NCBI GenBank assembly: GCA_020747015.1
Contig: JAGTJM010000052.1
Coordinates: forward strand, 170,459 to 234,458
DNA: 64,000 nucleotides
Source of the DNA: Pyrenochaeta sp. MPI-SDFR-AT-0127
Lineage: Eukaryota > Ascomycota > Dothideomycetes > Pleosporales > Cucurbitariaceae
Reading direction: 5' to 3'
The notes beneath the pieces were generated by a model, which was not told the DNA's origin, ran no database searches, and saw only the letters and a list, made by a program, of their open reading frames with translations. Positions 1-11,461 of the stretch are shown piece after piece. Both the position numbers and the translations under genes were made by a program. Position 1 is the stretch's first letter. Each line of letters opens with the position of its first letter.

Positions 1-1730
1 TTCCCTCGATCGTTCTAATGCATCAGGTTGGTGGAGTGAGTTGCGGTGTGCATGGTGAGGTGGAAGGAGAGTGGTGCCCAGACCCGCAGCCTAGGCATTG
101 ATGCTGCTGCAATGCGGGGCACGCGGTTGACGTACACTGCCCCTCGCTTGAGCAGTGCGAAAATGCATGCGAATGCTGTACCCTTGCACGTCCGTGGTGA
201 GAGGTGGGACATAAACAAACAGTGGATGCTTGAGCCTTGGGCAAAACGTTGTTGGACAAGTTTTGCGAGCTTCTCTGCATGTACAGTTGTGGAGTGCCGA
301 AGCAGCTGCCCACGGCTCAACAAGGCGATGATTGTTTGATTACCGAGCACAGGCTTTGGATATGGCGGCCGGATTACGGACGAGTCCAAGGCGGGTGCAG
401 CAGCAGCATGTTGGTGAAATTGGCTGGATGCAATTTGGCCTGCTTACGGTATGGCGCCGCGCTGGAGTGCTAGACTCCAAGTGCCGGCGTGGACCCGGTC
501 ATGGGCGTAGGCAGAGAGATGGAGCAGTAGCAGTAGTAGTAGCAGCAGCAGCAGCAGCAGCAGCAGCATCACTGTCGGTCGGACGAGCTCGGGTGGTTGG
601 AAGAGAGGGTCCTGAGATGCTGTCAGGGTGTGCAGACGCCCTTGATGCTGATATTCCGGAATCGACATTGTGGTTGCATCACCGTGTTCGCTGATGGATG
701 CACGTGAAGCCAGTTAGACACGGGGCAAGGTCCATGGAAGGTCACTTCCCATGCTCCGGATTGGGAATGCTCGGGTGTTGATGGTCGCGGAACCTTGGAA
801 CTGGTAAATGGTAGTACGTCAACAGTATTACAGCAGAAAATCCTGTGCCCCAGGGACGGGACATGTCGCTACAGGCTAGTGTGCCTAACCCGCTGGAATA
901 CTCTGGCGGTGCATTGAGCGTCTTCAGCGAAACAAAGGATTTTCAAGAGAGCATTTTTAGAAGAGCTTTCTGCTAAGCTCATGTGCCATGTGCTTGTGCA
1001 TAGTGGCCCGCGAGCGCTGGAGCTTGGCCGAGGGCCGCCCTGCCGTGTGCTTTTGCACTGAGCGGCAGGCGTTGCTGGTTGAATAATAGAATGAGGGGAG
1101 TGGAAAAATGCCTCAAGCTAGACTGCATCTTGAATGCCGTACACGGGTCGAGGCAGTGCACCATTCCCCGCGCACAGTTGCAAATAAATTGTATCGTGCC
1201 CGGGTTGTGGTTTTTGCGTGTTTGTTGTTGGAGTTGTCCAGTGCTGCTCTGCTGCTTCCCCTTTCGCACTTCCGGCACTCACGATCGTCCGGCCGCTCCT
1301 GCCAGCGCCGAAACAACGACATCATCGCTGCCGATCTTCTCGGCACCGACTCAGCCACACTCTCGCCCTCCACCCAGTGCCACGGCCTGCGCGCGCGGGA
1401 CCTTTGAAAAGAGGCCCTTCACCACCGCCTGCGTTTGTCAGCGCTTCTACGCCCTTCGCAGCTGCCTCTCTCGCACTGGCGACGCCGCTCCCTCGCAGTC
1501 ACCGTGTTTTCGCAGCATAATAAGTCAGCCCACGCCCACCTGCCCAACTTGATCTCCACCTCGACTCGCCGACGAAGATACGCTGTTTTGAGAGCCGTAC
1601 AATAAAACCACCCTGGGCTTCTTGCCCGTGAGACACCTGCGTCTCCAAATCACATCACAGTTTTCCCCAGTTTTCGACCCACCTGCCATCCTAGCCGCGC
1701 CGGCCACCAGAGCACTCAAAATCAGGAATC
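1..1730. other. Upstream non-coding stretch
   Basis: No open frame here has a recognisable protein pattern or convincing splice structure. The left part holds a trinucleotide repeat (listed separately). From about 1300 to 1730 the plus strand is rich in C and CT tracts, which is typical of the promoter and 5' leader of fungal housekeeping genes, and it leads directly into the kinase gene. Confidence 0.5.
522..568. repeat. Compound GCA/GTA trinucleotide microsatellite
   Basis: The stretch begins as mixed AGCAGTAGTAGT units and becomes an uninterrupted run of nine AGC units from 541 to 567. It lies in non-coding sequence. The short frames that cross it read only as homopolymer alanine, leucine or valine, so they are repeat artefacts. 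Confidence 0.85.
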
Positions 1731-3252
1731 ATGGCCGCCCCAGCGACAAGCAACCCTCCCAGCGCAACGCCAAAATCGGTAGGGTCTCCCTCTGCGCCCG
1801 CCTCCACTGCCTCTTCTCTGCACTCACAGCCCGACGTGAGCCCTGCTCCCCACCAGGTGCCCGTCGTCCATCACTCTGGTGCTAGTAGTGTACAGGCGGC
1901 TGCCGAAGCCCTCCTGAAGCCCAAGAAGCCCACTATGACGTCGCGCCTCAGTAGCATGTTGGGAATCAAAGAGTCGGCAACCATCAGCGAGAGGAATGGC
2001 GAAGTCAAGGCCGTGAACGGCGCCACAGCGAACGGCCGTCCACAGCCACAACGCCAGGGTTCAATAACGAAAAAGGACGGCGTAACGGCTCCCTACAAGC
2101 GCTTTTGGCTGAACGATGACGGCACGCACGAACATCATCTCAAGGTCGCCAAGCGACAAGAGAAGCTCTCCGACATGTTCCAGAACCTGATGCTGGGCAA
2201 GAAGAAAGGCGATCACCCAGAGGATCAACCGCTGAGCCTCATGTCAAATTGGGTTGACGTTATGCGCAACGAGAAGGAGAAGCTCGCCGAGCAGAAGAAC
2301 GCAGTCAACAGTATGCCACAGACTTTGGTTCAAAAGTATGGCAAGTGCCAAGAAGTCGTCGGACGCGGAGCCTTTGGTATTGTTCGCGTTGCCCACAAGA
2401 CCGACCCCAAGGATTCAAAACGTGAGCAGTTGTATGCTGTCAAGGAGTTTAAGCAACGACCAGGAGAATCCGCAAAACGATACCAGAAGCGCCTCACCTC
2501 CGAGTTCTGTATTTCGTCTTCCATGCAGCACCCTAACGTCATCACTACCCTCGATCTGCTTCAAGATGAAAAGGGCACCTACTGCGAAGTCATGGAGTAT
2601 TGCTCTGGTGGCGATCTCTACACGCTTGTTCTCACCGCTGGCCAACTTGAGGTTGCTGAGGCTGACTGCTTCTTCAAGCAGCTAATGCGCGGCGTCGAGT
2701 ACATGCACGAGATGGGAGTTGCTCATCGTGACTTGAAACCCGAGAATCTCCTCCTCACAACGCATGGCTCGATCAAGATCACTGACTTTGGCAACGGCGA
2801 GTGCTTCCGTATGGCTTGGGAGAAGGAGGCGCACATGACTGCAGGTCTTTGTGGCTCCGCCCCTTACATCGCTCCTGAGGAGTACGTTGACAAGGAGTTT
2901 GACCCTCGTGCTGTCGACGTATGGGCTTGTGGTATCATCTACATGGCTATGAGAACGGGCCGTCACCTCTGGCGTGTCGCACAAAAGGGCGAGGACGAAT
3001 TCTTTGATCGCTACCTCGAAGATCGTAAGGAGGAGGAGGGGTATCGCCCTATTGAGGTTTTGCGAAGAGTAAGTAACTGCCTTTTTTTCTTCAGTGAAAG
3101 CACGCTAACGTTATATGCAGCGCCAATGTCGCAATGTCATCTATTCGATCCTTGATCCCATTCCCGCCCGTCGCCTAACTGCCCATCAAGTCCTTGCCTC
3201 TGAATGGGTTTCAGAAGCCAAAGTCTGCCACGCAGGCAATGAAGGCTTTTAA
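1731..3252 (+). CDS. Ser/Thr protein kinase, Hal4/Sat4/Hrk1 type
   Basis: Exons 1731-3068 and 3121-3252 give 489 aa; the 52-nt intron has a GTAAGT donor and ATGCAG acceptor. The first 200 residues are low-complexity and Ser/Pro-rich. The kinase domain starts near residue 202 with the glycine loop GRGAFGIV, then the AVKEF lysine, HRDLKPEN near 332 and DFGNGE near 351. The activation segment continues as CGSAPYIAPEEY, and the later block DVWACGIIYMAMRTGRHLW is characteristic of the fungal Hal4/Sat4/Hrk1 (Npr1-related) group. In yeast these kinases regulate plasma-membrane potassium transport and the proton ATPase; the same role here is inferred. The second exon ends the C-lobe (RQC...DPIPARRLTAHQVL). 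The unspliced reading would truncate the C-lobe. Start chosen at the only in-frame Met before the Ser/Pro region. Confidence 0.9.
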
Positions 3253-4347
3253 AGCTTCCACTACCTCGGCTGGTCCTAATCTTTTCTTGCCCGCGCAGGC
3301 GTGCGATATCTGTTAGATATGGATACGACAAATACTAATGCTCGGACGCTGTTCATATTCCCGTCGCTTGCAACTTAGAATTGCTATCTGCTCCAGCTCA
3401 ACCGCCGGGTGGAGGCAGCGTCCTATTCGTCCTGGCTCGGCACAACATTCGATCTCGAGCCATCTGCTTGCATGTTCACACCTCGATTTTTACACGACAT
3501 GTTTTCCTGCGATACACCAATACCGATCAAGACATACCCTTTTACGACTGATGCCATAGCATAGCGAGATATTCCGGCACAGGCTTTTTCTGCAACTCTC
3601 GTATGGCGTTTTCTTCATCATCAACGACCAACTAGCACGGCGCCCTGGGATTACCATTACGATATACGACTAGTCTAGACGACGATGGTACGGTATCTGA
3701 GGAGTGATGGGAAGGTTGATTTGGGAGGGTAGTATGTATGTAAGGGCTTTGGGAGGCGGTTTGTAGACCTTTTCGCTCGCTTGTAATGAGGACAACTTGT
3801 GTATTGCCGCTGCATATTGATTTGGCAGCTTTTTATGGGTTTTATGAAGATGGCACGCATTTTGTATTTGAAGCGTGCAGCGGGCCGCGCTGCATAGGCA
3901 TATTGATTTCTGAGTAAAACTCCCTGGCGCGAATTTGTGAGTCCCACATATGACTCGCGTAGCTCTCCCCTCTGTGGGAATCATCGCAAAAACAGCAGAA
4001 TCCCAGAAGCAAATCCAACAGGGGCATGATGGATATTGGCCATTACTGAGAATCCATCTATCTATACATGTACAATCCGTGGCCTTTGGGTGACTGAAAC
4101 TGGTTCTGGCGGTCGTCTTGGCATCTGTCATAGCTTGACGGGGGGGCTTGGGACAAAGATTACCTTGCAAGTTGCGGTAAGCAAGTTGACCACCTGTCCG
4201 AGACAACGAACGACTGTTCACCGCACCGCAACGCTCCACTTACCCCTCCTAATAACCTGAGGCTGCCCATGGTACCTGTACGAGCACTCGACACCGGCCA
4301 GGTTGACTTGCAGCAAACAAGGCTTGGTTAAGTCATGCAATCAAGCA
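3253..4347. other. Intergenic region
   Basis: This holds the 3' region of the kinase gene and the promoter of the SUN-domain gene. A 189-codon open frame on the minus strand (3670-4239) has no domain pattern and is treated as chance. Confidence 0.5.
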
Positions 4348-7300
4348 ATGCCCACGATTGGCGTTCCGCTCCGCAAATGGACGCTCTTCTTGCTCCTCTC
4401 ATGCAGCATACCGACATCTGCAGCAGACCACGCAGCGAATGAGACGCATACCATCGAGTCTGACGCTACTGCACCTGAGAGTATCACAGCAAAGCACGAT
4501 CCTGTCGCCGCTTCACCCTCGCCTTCGACATCGTCCACCCGCAAGTACGCCGATACGGATACAACATGTCCCTTTCGCACCATAAACTACATCACGCATA
4601 CGCTGCCGCAGCAATGCGCAAAGACGAGCTGGTCGGCGCCCAGCCATGTCGCTCATCTGAATGGCATGGTCGCTGATGCAGAAGCTACGCCCAGCTTACA
4701 TGTATCCTTACCAGGAGCTGGAGAAGGAGCAAGGAGCAATGCAGACGGAGAGAAGGCCAGACCTACCTCAGTAGAAGCGTCACAAGGGGACAAGGCCGGC
4801 TCTACTGATGGCGCAGGTGCCAGCGGAACAGTAAGCTCCGAGTCGGAGGCTGAGCTCGAGACAGATTCACCATTCGACAATGCGAATTTTCTTTCGTTTG
4901 AGGAATGGAAGAACAGAAATTTAGCTCAAGTCGGTCAGTCCCCTGACAACGTTGGACAGGGGCGGCCAGCTGCATCGAACCAAGCAGCCCGAAGGCGGCC
5001 TGTCAACGTGAACGCTCTCGACTCGCTTGGCGATGAAGCAGAAATAGAGATTGATTTCAGCGGCTTCGGGACCCCAGTGGAAGAGAATAGCATCGCAAGC
5101 AATATGCAACGTGGCGCGCAAGGTGCCGGAGCCACGAAAGCTACAAAAGATGAGGACAAGGTCGCGCCAAGTTCGTGGGCCTTGAGCAAGGATGCGGGGA
5201 AAACGTGCAAAGAGCGCTTCAACTACGCCTCCTTCGACTGTGCAGCCACTGTCCTAAAGACGAACAAGCAAGCAAAAAGCTCTTCCTCCATCCTGGTGGA
5301 GAACAAGGACAGCTACATGCTCAATACATGCTCTGCCGACAACAAATTCCTTATTGTTGAGCTCTGTGACGATATATTAGTCGACACAGTCGTCCTTGCC
5401 AATTACGAATTCTTCTCTTCCATGTTCCGCCACTTCCGTGTTAGTGTATCAGATCGCTATCCGGTGAAGATGGAGAGGTGGCGAACGTTGGGCACGTTTG
5501 AGGCGCGCAATTCTCGTGATATCCAGCCTTTCCTTATCACGGAACCACAGATCTGGGCTCGATACCTGCGCGTGGAGTTCCTCACGCAATTCGGAAACGA
5601 GTTTTACTGCCCTCTCAGCCTTTTACGTGTGCACGGTACGACTATGATGGAGCAGTTCAGACGAGAAGAAGAGGAGGCGAGGGGGGTCAATGATGACGAC
5701 GGTGACCTTGAGGCAGAGACTGACGTGGTGAAGCCAGCTGAGGACAGTGGACCACTACCGCCAGACCAAATCCCTGTTGTACTAGGAAAGGAAGAGTTGA
5801 TAAGCTCTGATGAAACGGCAACATCTGATAACGCATCACACTCCGAGACTCCACCAAATACTGATGCTAATGCACGCCAAGACTATCAACATTCTGGAAC
5901 TATTGAATCACCAAATACGCAGACTACAGCGGCAACGCCTCCCAGTCAGTCTACTGAGCCGCCTAAGAGCGCCCACTTGCCTGGAACATCATCAGCATTG
6001 CCTCCGTCATCTATCACCTCGAACTCCGGGCCCGGCGATGCAAAGGGTACAGCTATCAACAACAGTAAGCCTTCCGAAGCCGTTTCACCAATTGAAGGAA
6101 GAGAACCTTCACAGCATACTGCGAGCGCTGCATCAATCGGTTCAGTTGTTACCCCGTCACCAATCGTGCCACGGAACGACAACACTGTCAGCTCTGTTAC
6201 CAATGCTGCTGCTTCAGCATCTACTCGCAGCTCATCGGTCAAACCCTCCAGCAACGGAACGATTGCCAGCCCACAAGCCCAAGCACAGTCGCGAGGCTCG
6301 CCGATCCAACCGAGTGCCCCTGTGCCCTCGACACAAGAGTCATTCTTCAAGTCAATCCACAAGCGCTTGCTATATCTTGAAGCGAACAGCACGCTCTCAT
6401 TGCAGTACATTGAAGAACAATCCCGGATATTACGAGATGCCTTTATAAAAGTTGAGAAAAGACAGCTAGCGAAGACAGAAAAGTTCTTGGATCATCTCAA
6501 CAGCACAGTCATGCATGAACTCAAGAGTTATCGCAACATGTACGACCAGCTGTGGCAGAGCACAATTATCGAACTTGAAAACATGAAAGAGCGGCAGAAG
6601 TCGGAGATGGGCGAGATTGGCACGAGACTTGGTCTGATGGCTGATGAACTCGTCTGGCAGAAGAGAATGGCTGTCGTCCAATCGACTTTGCTGCTCCTTT
6701 GTTTGGGCTTGGTTCTCTTCGTGAGATCAGGCACTCTTGGGTCTGCGGCAGATGTACCAATTGTTCAGCAGCTAGGAAGCAAGTATACTACCTTCTTTGA
6801 GGCATCACCTCCACGAAGCCTAGAAACTTCAGGTATCGCGAGAAGGAGACGTACCTTTAGGAATATGTGGCGTAGTGATACGTCTGCTGGCCTAAGTGAT
6901 CATCAGAGCGATGGAGCAAACGCGATGTCAGACGCAGATACAGACGGCGCCAGAAGCCCTGATGTTCAGATTGAATACAGTCCGCCCACACCAGATACAC
7001 CGAATACGCCAGGCGCTTTGGGGGCTCGAGATGCTCTTGCTGATGCGCAGATGAACGGCGATGTCGATGACTTCCTCGCAGAAGATCAAGATAGCGGCCA
7101 TCCAACACTGAGCCCTGACGAGCAAGCCAGGCGTGTTCAAGTTCTTGAAACGCAATCCGGTCCAGCAACACCGAATGGAAGCCGCGATAGTAGACCTTCA
7201 TGGGACGAAGTAGATCGTGCTATTGATCAGTTGAAAGCTGAAGAAAAGGGTGAGACAGCCCGGAAACATACCAAAAAGGATCGAGCGAGGAAGCAGAGGC

Positions 7301-7392
7301 TATCTCCTCTCCGAAGGGCTCATAGTAGCTATGATGTTACGGCGGATGATTCTCCTGCAGATGACAGTGGGGATGGTCTTTTTGTTGGCTAG
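4348..7392 (+). CDS. SUN-like ER membrane protein, SLP1/OSPT family
   Basis: A single exon of 1014 aa from the Met at 4348. An in-frame Met at 4303 would add 15 residues ahead of the signal peptide, so the second Met fits a secreted N-terminus better (RKWTLFLLLSCSIPTSAAD). An acidic motif NFLSFEEWKNRN precedes the SLP1-type SUN domain, which runs from about residue 283 to 430 and contains KTCKERFNYASFDC, ILVENKDSYMLNTC and FGNEFYCPLSLLRVHG. A long Ser/Thr/Pro-rich linker follows, then a predicted coiled coil (about 665-770) and one transmembrane helix (about 775-797), with a basic cytosolic tail. Yeast Slp1 works with Emp65 in ER protein quality control; the family is established from the domain, the role here is inferred. 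Intron-free over 3 kb, unlike most neighbours. Confidence 0.85.
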   Translation: MPTIGVPLRKWTLFLLLSCSIPTSAADHAANETHTIESDATAPESITAKHDPVAASPSPSTSSTRKYADTDTTCPFRTINYITHTLPQQCAKTSWSAPSHVAHLNGMVADAEATPSLHVSLPGAGEGARSNADGEKARPTSVEASQGDKAGSTDGAGASGTVSSESEAELETDSPFDNANFLSFEEWKNRNLAQVGQSPDNVGQGRPAASNQAARRRPVNVNALDSLGDEAEIEIDFSGFGTPVEENSIASNMQRGAQGAGATKATKDEDKVAPSSWALSKDAGKTCKERFNYASFDCAATVLKTNKQAKSSSSILVENKDSYMLNTCSADNKFLIVELCDDILVDTVVLANYEFFSSMFRHFRVSVSDRYPVKMERWRTLGTFEARNSRDIQPFLITEPQIWARYLRVEFLTQFGNEFYCPLSLLRVHGTTMMEQFRREEEEARGVNDDDGDLEAETDVVKPAEDSGPLPPDQIPVVLGKEELISSDETATSDNASHSETPPNTDANARQDYQHSGTIESPNTQTTAATPPSQSTEPPKSAHLPGTSSALPPSSITSNSGPGDAKGTAINNSKPSEAVSPIEGREPSQHTASAASIGSVVTPSPIVPRNDNTVSSVTNAAASASTRSSSVKPSSNGTIASPQAQAQSRGSPIQPSAPVPSTQESFFKSIHKRLLYLEANSTLSLQYIEEQSRILRDAFIKVEKRQLAKTEKFLDHLNSTVMHELKSYRNMYDQLWQSTIIELENMKERQKSEMGEIGTRLGLMADELVWQKRMAVVQSTLLLLCLGLVLFVRSGTLGSAADVPIVQQLGSKYTTFFEASPPRSLETSGIARRRRTFRNMWRSDTSAGLSDHQSDGANAMSDADTDGARSPDVQIEYSPPTPDTPNTPGALGARDALADAQMNGDVDDFLAEDQDSGHPTLSPDEQARRVQVLETQSGPATPNGSRDSRPSWDEVDRAIDQLKAEEKGETARKHTKKDRARKQRLSPLRRAHSSYDVTADDSPADDSGDGLFVG

Positions 7393-7804
7393 GTGCTTTC
7401 TCATTATCGTTTATATTGGTTGCGCATATTTGGTTGATTGAGCACTGCATGCCTCGGCGTTTAATCATACTGGCCTATGATGCATTGGGAATTTTTGGCG
7501 TTCGAAGGAGTATTTATGGGTCACGATCTGTGTAAATTGTTCTTATCGACGCCTTCTACTTCATGAATACCACACATATATGATACATGCACTCTGAAGA
7601 CACTTGATATTACTTATACTAGGGAACAAGACAGTTGTGTCTGATATCGTAATCTCGCTTTCGTTACTTCGTCATGGTAGATTGCTATCTGCTTAAGCTA
7701 CCTTCTCGACACTCTTCACAGTCCCATCTGGTAAGAGAAGAGATTGACACAATCGTGCTCAAACGAGCAGAAGGCAGCTTCCCTCTTATGAATTCAACCC
7801 GAAT
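7393..7804. other. Short region between convergent genes
   Basis: The 3' ends of the SUN-like gene and the acid phosphatase gene face each other here. The sequence is AT-rich with no supportable gene; it should hold both polyadenylation sites. Confidence 0.5.
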
Positions 7805-9280
7805 TTATGCTTTCGGTTCTACGTTCACGCCCTGATGCGCGCCTGCAGCAAGTCGTTTCTTGCTAACCAGCCTGAACCCTCCGAGCAGCATAAACGCAGC
7901 CAGCGAGCCCAGAACAACAGCCAGTGTAACGAATGCACCAATTACGCCTCCAATAGTGGGTGAAATTCCATTCCTGCTGCTCGAAGCCTGTGTACTAGCG
8001 CCATTGCTATTATTGTTCGCATACGCAGCACAAGTCCCACCACTATTCCCGCACTTCTCGCACCACTGCTGCGTCGACGTGACGGCAAACAAGCCCATTT
8101 TGGCCTGGAACTCAGCCCACGACACGGTATGTGCCGAGCCGCCAAACAGCGGATACGCAACTGGCTCGCTGTTATTCGACGCCGTCCCATTGTGGAACAA
8201 GAAGCGCACGCCCAGGTCCGCCGTGCTGGTGGGGAACCCACGACTTACATCCGCCTCGGTGACGAGCTCAAACACCATGGAACTCGCGTAGTCGACGATG
8301 CCGGTGAAGTCGTCGTTTACGCGGGACAGGTTCGCGAGGCCGAAGAAGGAGGCAAAAGTCGCGTACGCGCCGAACTGGACGCCGAGCTTCGAGGCCCCCT
8401 GCGTCGAAATGGTGCGGTTGAGGGACTGGAGTACTTCGCCCGCGAGCTGCATGCCAGCGATGGCGCGGAGGTTGTCGGATGCGTTGTATGCGAGACCCCA
8501 TTCGTGCGCGTTGGCGAGGGTGTGGAGCTGGGCGAGAGTCGAGTTTGTGAGGAGAGACGACGAGGGGATGGATGAGTTGTGTATGGAAGCTACGTTGATG
8601 ATGTCGTAGACTGCGATATTGTAAGTTCCGATGAAGTAAGGTAATGTCAAAAATCACAGGGTATACATACCAATATATGCGTTCTTGAAGGACACCTGAT
8701 CTGCGCTGATGACATTGTTGATCGAAGGGACGATTTCCCTGTAAAAGTCCTTTGTGCTTGCGGCTAGCTCGCTGTACTCCTTACTATCGAAGAACGAGTT
8801 TGAGCTCGCCTTTGCGTTCTGGCAACTACTAGCGTCTTGCAGCCACCCAGCATCTTCGGAACCAGCACCAGTCGAGATGGTGTTGACTGGGATGAGTTGG
8901 TATCCATCCATTGGCGCCTGCACGCTCTTCCCGTCGGCAAGAGTCTGTACAGTCTGGACGGGCGGGTACAGGCCTTGCAGGAAGCCCATGGCCGAGTTTT
9001 GGAGCACATTGTCGACAGGCGCGGTGACTGAGATTTGGGAAAGTTTGACGGTATCCTGGTTGATACCGTAGATCTTGGAGTCACCTGACAAGTAGTGCGA
9101 GCGGTAGTACGCGCCGGAGGTGTACACTTGCTCGTACCCCAACGCAGTCAGATTGGTGGGAGCCAGAGCTTTGGGAGTGCGGTCGCCATGGCGGTGGAAG
9201 ATGTACGCTCCAAGGACTGTTTCCACAGCGTCGGTACCAGAAAGCAGCGACAGGGCTGACAGAGCAGCGTAGGTCTTCAT
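7805..9280 (-). CDS. Histidine acid phosphatase with C-terminal membrane anchor
   Basis: Exons 9280-8671 and 8610-7805 (minus strand) give 471 aa; the 60-nt intron has a GTATGT donor and GCAG acceptor and joins in phase 1. The chosen Met at 9280 begins a signal peptide (MKTYAALSALSLLSG); an upstream in-frame Met at 9340 would bury it. The catalytic motif RHGDRTP lies at residues 30-36, directly after the signal peptide, as in branch-2 histidine phosphatases (acid phosphatase/phytase type). Many N-x-S/T sites and Cys pairs suit a secreted glycoprotein. Near residues 424-451 there is a strong hydrophobic segment (GGVIGAFVTLAVVLGSLAAF) followed by basic residues, so the enzyme is probably anchored with its catalytic part outside. 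The usual distal HD/HE motif is not obvious by eye, so the exact substrate class is uncertain. Confidence 0.85.
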
Positions 9281-9917
9281 GGTGGGCAGTGGGAGGCACG
9301 TTACTTCAGTACCGGGTGGACGAACGCCAAAGCCAGTCAATTGATCCTCAACTTAGAGCAAACTACACAAGAAAACGACGAGGCGCAAGGAGCATGGGTG
9401 AGAAGAAGTTTAAGACTTTATACCTTGTTGGTGCCCCGCCGAGGAGATAGCTGAAGCTTCGCGTAGCTTGGTGATAGCCAAATTCTGCTATCCAATCCCA
9501 TGTTGCGACTGTCATTGCGAAGCGGGGCACTACCTCTTCATCCATACAGCACTGGTCGATGTCCGAAGGCACAGGAGTGTGCATATGATTGTGGAATACT
9601 TCCCATGCTCTTGGGAATTGATTTCGATCAGTCCAGTCTCAGTCAATGTAGCATCAGAGAGTGTTGGACAACCAATTGCCCTGTATAGGTGGAGTGTTTG
9701 ACCCGTGATGATGTTACGAGATTGCTATTCCCGACAATCAAACGTCGAAACTGGCAGGGGAACCACAGTAAAGTGGGGTCAAGTGTGCGCTGCAAGCCAT
9801 TTCAAGCTTTCCCGACGCTAGATACGAGGAGCCGAGATAAGTGGATAGGATTGAATGACTGAGCTTGACGGCAGCGTCGAGTATGCTAGCGGTAATGAGT
9901 AAAAGTTACCTCGCATG
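9281..9917. other. Intergenic region
   Basis: This is the promoter of the minus-strand acid phosphatase and the 3' flank of the PIG-P gene. No gene-like frame was found. Confidence 0.5.
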
Positions 9918-11063
9918 TTACTCCTCACGCCCATACAGAATCTCACATACCCCGCCAATCGGCACATCCATAACAGCGTCCGTGCCCATACTCCAAAAGC
10001 CTTTCCAATCGACATCGTCTCCGGCACTGAATTGGTATGATTCAAAATCATCCATTGCTTTACCAAGCATGGTGGCTTTGGTCCCCTTCTCCTTGTCCTT
10101 CTCGTGCAGCTTGTCCGTGACCAGAACCGGATCTCTCACTATCAGCCCAGTCTCTCGGTCCACAACAGCGACCTGTGCACATTCATCCACCAGATTCTCA
10201 ATGCTGTTGAGGGGCAGTGTAAGATATTTGGTGTTGTAACTCGCAAGCGCGACGTATATGTAAATGACGAGCACTACGAGCCAGCACGGCACAGCGAGCG
10301 CCCACCACCGATTGGGGTAGTAGTGAATGCCCATCTGATGTAGCATCGGGGCCGGTACATATGCCCACAGGATATACATCAAGAATGCGGCAGAGCTGCC
10401 CAGGTACAGCGCAAAGCCGTAGTACTCGTACGTGGGGACCTTTGGAGAGGCTCGAGGGATAGTTGGCGCATCCCGGGCCGAGCTGGCGAGGTTCGTGGTA
10501 GTGGACGGTGGCTGACTGGTGCTGCGTGCATAGTGGCTGGAGCCCGTGGGCACGTCTGCATCGGAGGAGTCTGGAGTTGTTGGTCGCGATGTGGCCGCAC
10601 TGAAGGAGGGGCGGAGGAGCGATGTCAGGGAAGGAGACGGTGGCAGAGGTGTTGGAGGCCTGTTGTAGAAAGGCGGGAAGAGCGCAGTTGCTGTCTGCCG
10701 CGGGAGATGACTGTGCGACCGAGATGTATACAGCGGCCGTGATGTGGGCGGGTTGGCCTCTTCGTCTCCTGAGCTCTCGCTCTCGCTCTCGTTCTCAAAC
10801 TCCTCTACCGCAACGGCACCTTCGTCCTCATCCTGGCTGTCCTCCACAGACACCGCCTCGGCAAGTACACGGTTCGATGCAGGCGACCGAGAGCTCGTCA
10901 CGGGGCGTGGTGCGTGTGGGAGAGTTGTGGCTGTACGAGCCTCATCATCGGCGACTTGGAGGCTTTGCAGAGTGGGGAGATTGGGCGTGGACTGGGACTG
11001 GAAGCCTGGGGGTACCCGACCTCCTCTACTCTGGGGAGGCATGTCGTTGAAGTCGGGCTGCAT
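9918..11063 (-). CDS. GPI-GlcNAc transferase subunit, PIG-P domain
   Basis: A single exon of 381 aa. The first 200 residues are disordered, Ser/Pro-rich and acidic. The PIG-P domain starts near residue 210 with YEYYGFALYLGSSAAFLMY, a first membrane helix; PAPMLHQMGIHYYPNRWWAL forms the loop and LVVLVIYIYVALASYN the second helix, ending near 275. PIG-P (Gpi19 in yeast) is a small subunit of the ER complex that adds GlcNAc to phosphatidylinositol, the first step of GPI-anchor synthesis. The long N-terminal extension is common in filamentous fungi and much longer than in the yeast protein. Transcribed in the same direction as the acyl-CoA dehydrogenase upstream, with a similar promoter (see findings). 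Confidence 0.9.
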   Translation of the reverse strand: MQPDFNDMPPQSRGGRVPPGFQSQSTPNLPTLQSLQVADDEARTATTLPHAPRPVTSSRSPASNRVLAEAVSVEDSQDEDEGAVAVEEFENESESESSGDEEANPPTSRPLYTSRSHSHLPRQTATALFPPFYNRPPTPLPPSPSLTSLLRPSFSAATSRPTTPDSSDADVPTGSSHYARSTSQPPSTTTNLASSARDAPTIPRASPKVPTYEYYGFALYLGSSAAFLMYILWAYVPAPMLHQMGIHYYPNRWWALAVPCWLVVLVIYIYVALASYNTKYLTLPLNSIENLVDECAQVAVVDRETGLIVRDPVLVTDKLHEKDKEKGTKATMLGKAMDDFESYQFSAGDDVDWKGFWSMGTDAVMDVPIGGVCEILYGREE

Positions 11064-11461
11064 GTACCGATTGCGTGCTCGTCGCCGGCATCTTGGCTTG
11101 CCCGTCCTGCCAAACCATTGTTCGCGCTAAGCGTGTGCCGCGGTTTCCAAGGGTCCAAGTAGCATTCCCCGCAAGATCAGACGATTATCTGCTCAGCGAT
11201 CATATCCTTTGCCGTGGAGCTTGATTATCTGATTGTCTTGTCTCCTTGCCGAGGATTCTGATCATCTGAGCATCTCGTTTCCTGCGTGAATTCCATTTCG
11301 ACTTTCCAGCCATGCTCAGACCGCTAACCAAGTCACTCTTTGGAGCTCACAACATAATCACTACATAATCTCGAACTCTCGGCAGGTGTACGGCGCGAAA
11401 AGGTTCATTGATAGAATACCCTCACACAGTCTATGTAGGAAACAAGCACCATTTTAGGTTT
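11064..11461. promoter_or_regulatory. PIG-P promoter with GAT(T/C)ATCTG repeats and a CCGAGG site
   Basis: This is the upstream region of the minus-strand PIG-P gene and the 3' flank of the acyl-CoA dehydrogenase gene. It contains CCCCGCAA near 11167, three GATTATCTG or GATCATCTG copies (about 11182, 11223 and 11260) and CCGAGG at 11249-11254. The same elements occur in the same order upstream of the acyl-CoA dehydrogenase. The function of the elements is inferred. Confidence 0.4.

Noticed and set aside
332..694. Frames rich in Ala, Val or Leu near the left edge
   Set aside because: They are translations of the trinucleotide repeat at 522-568 and have no flanking protein pattern.
3670..4239. 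189-codon open frame on the minus strand
   Set aside because: No domain or signal pattern, Cys- and His-rich in a random way, and located in the 3' flank of the kinase gene.
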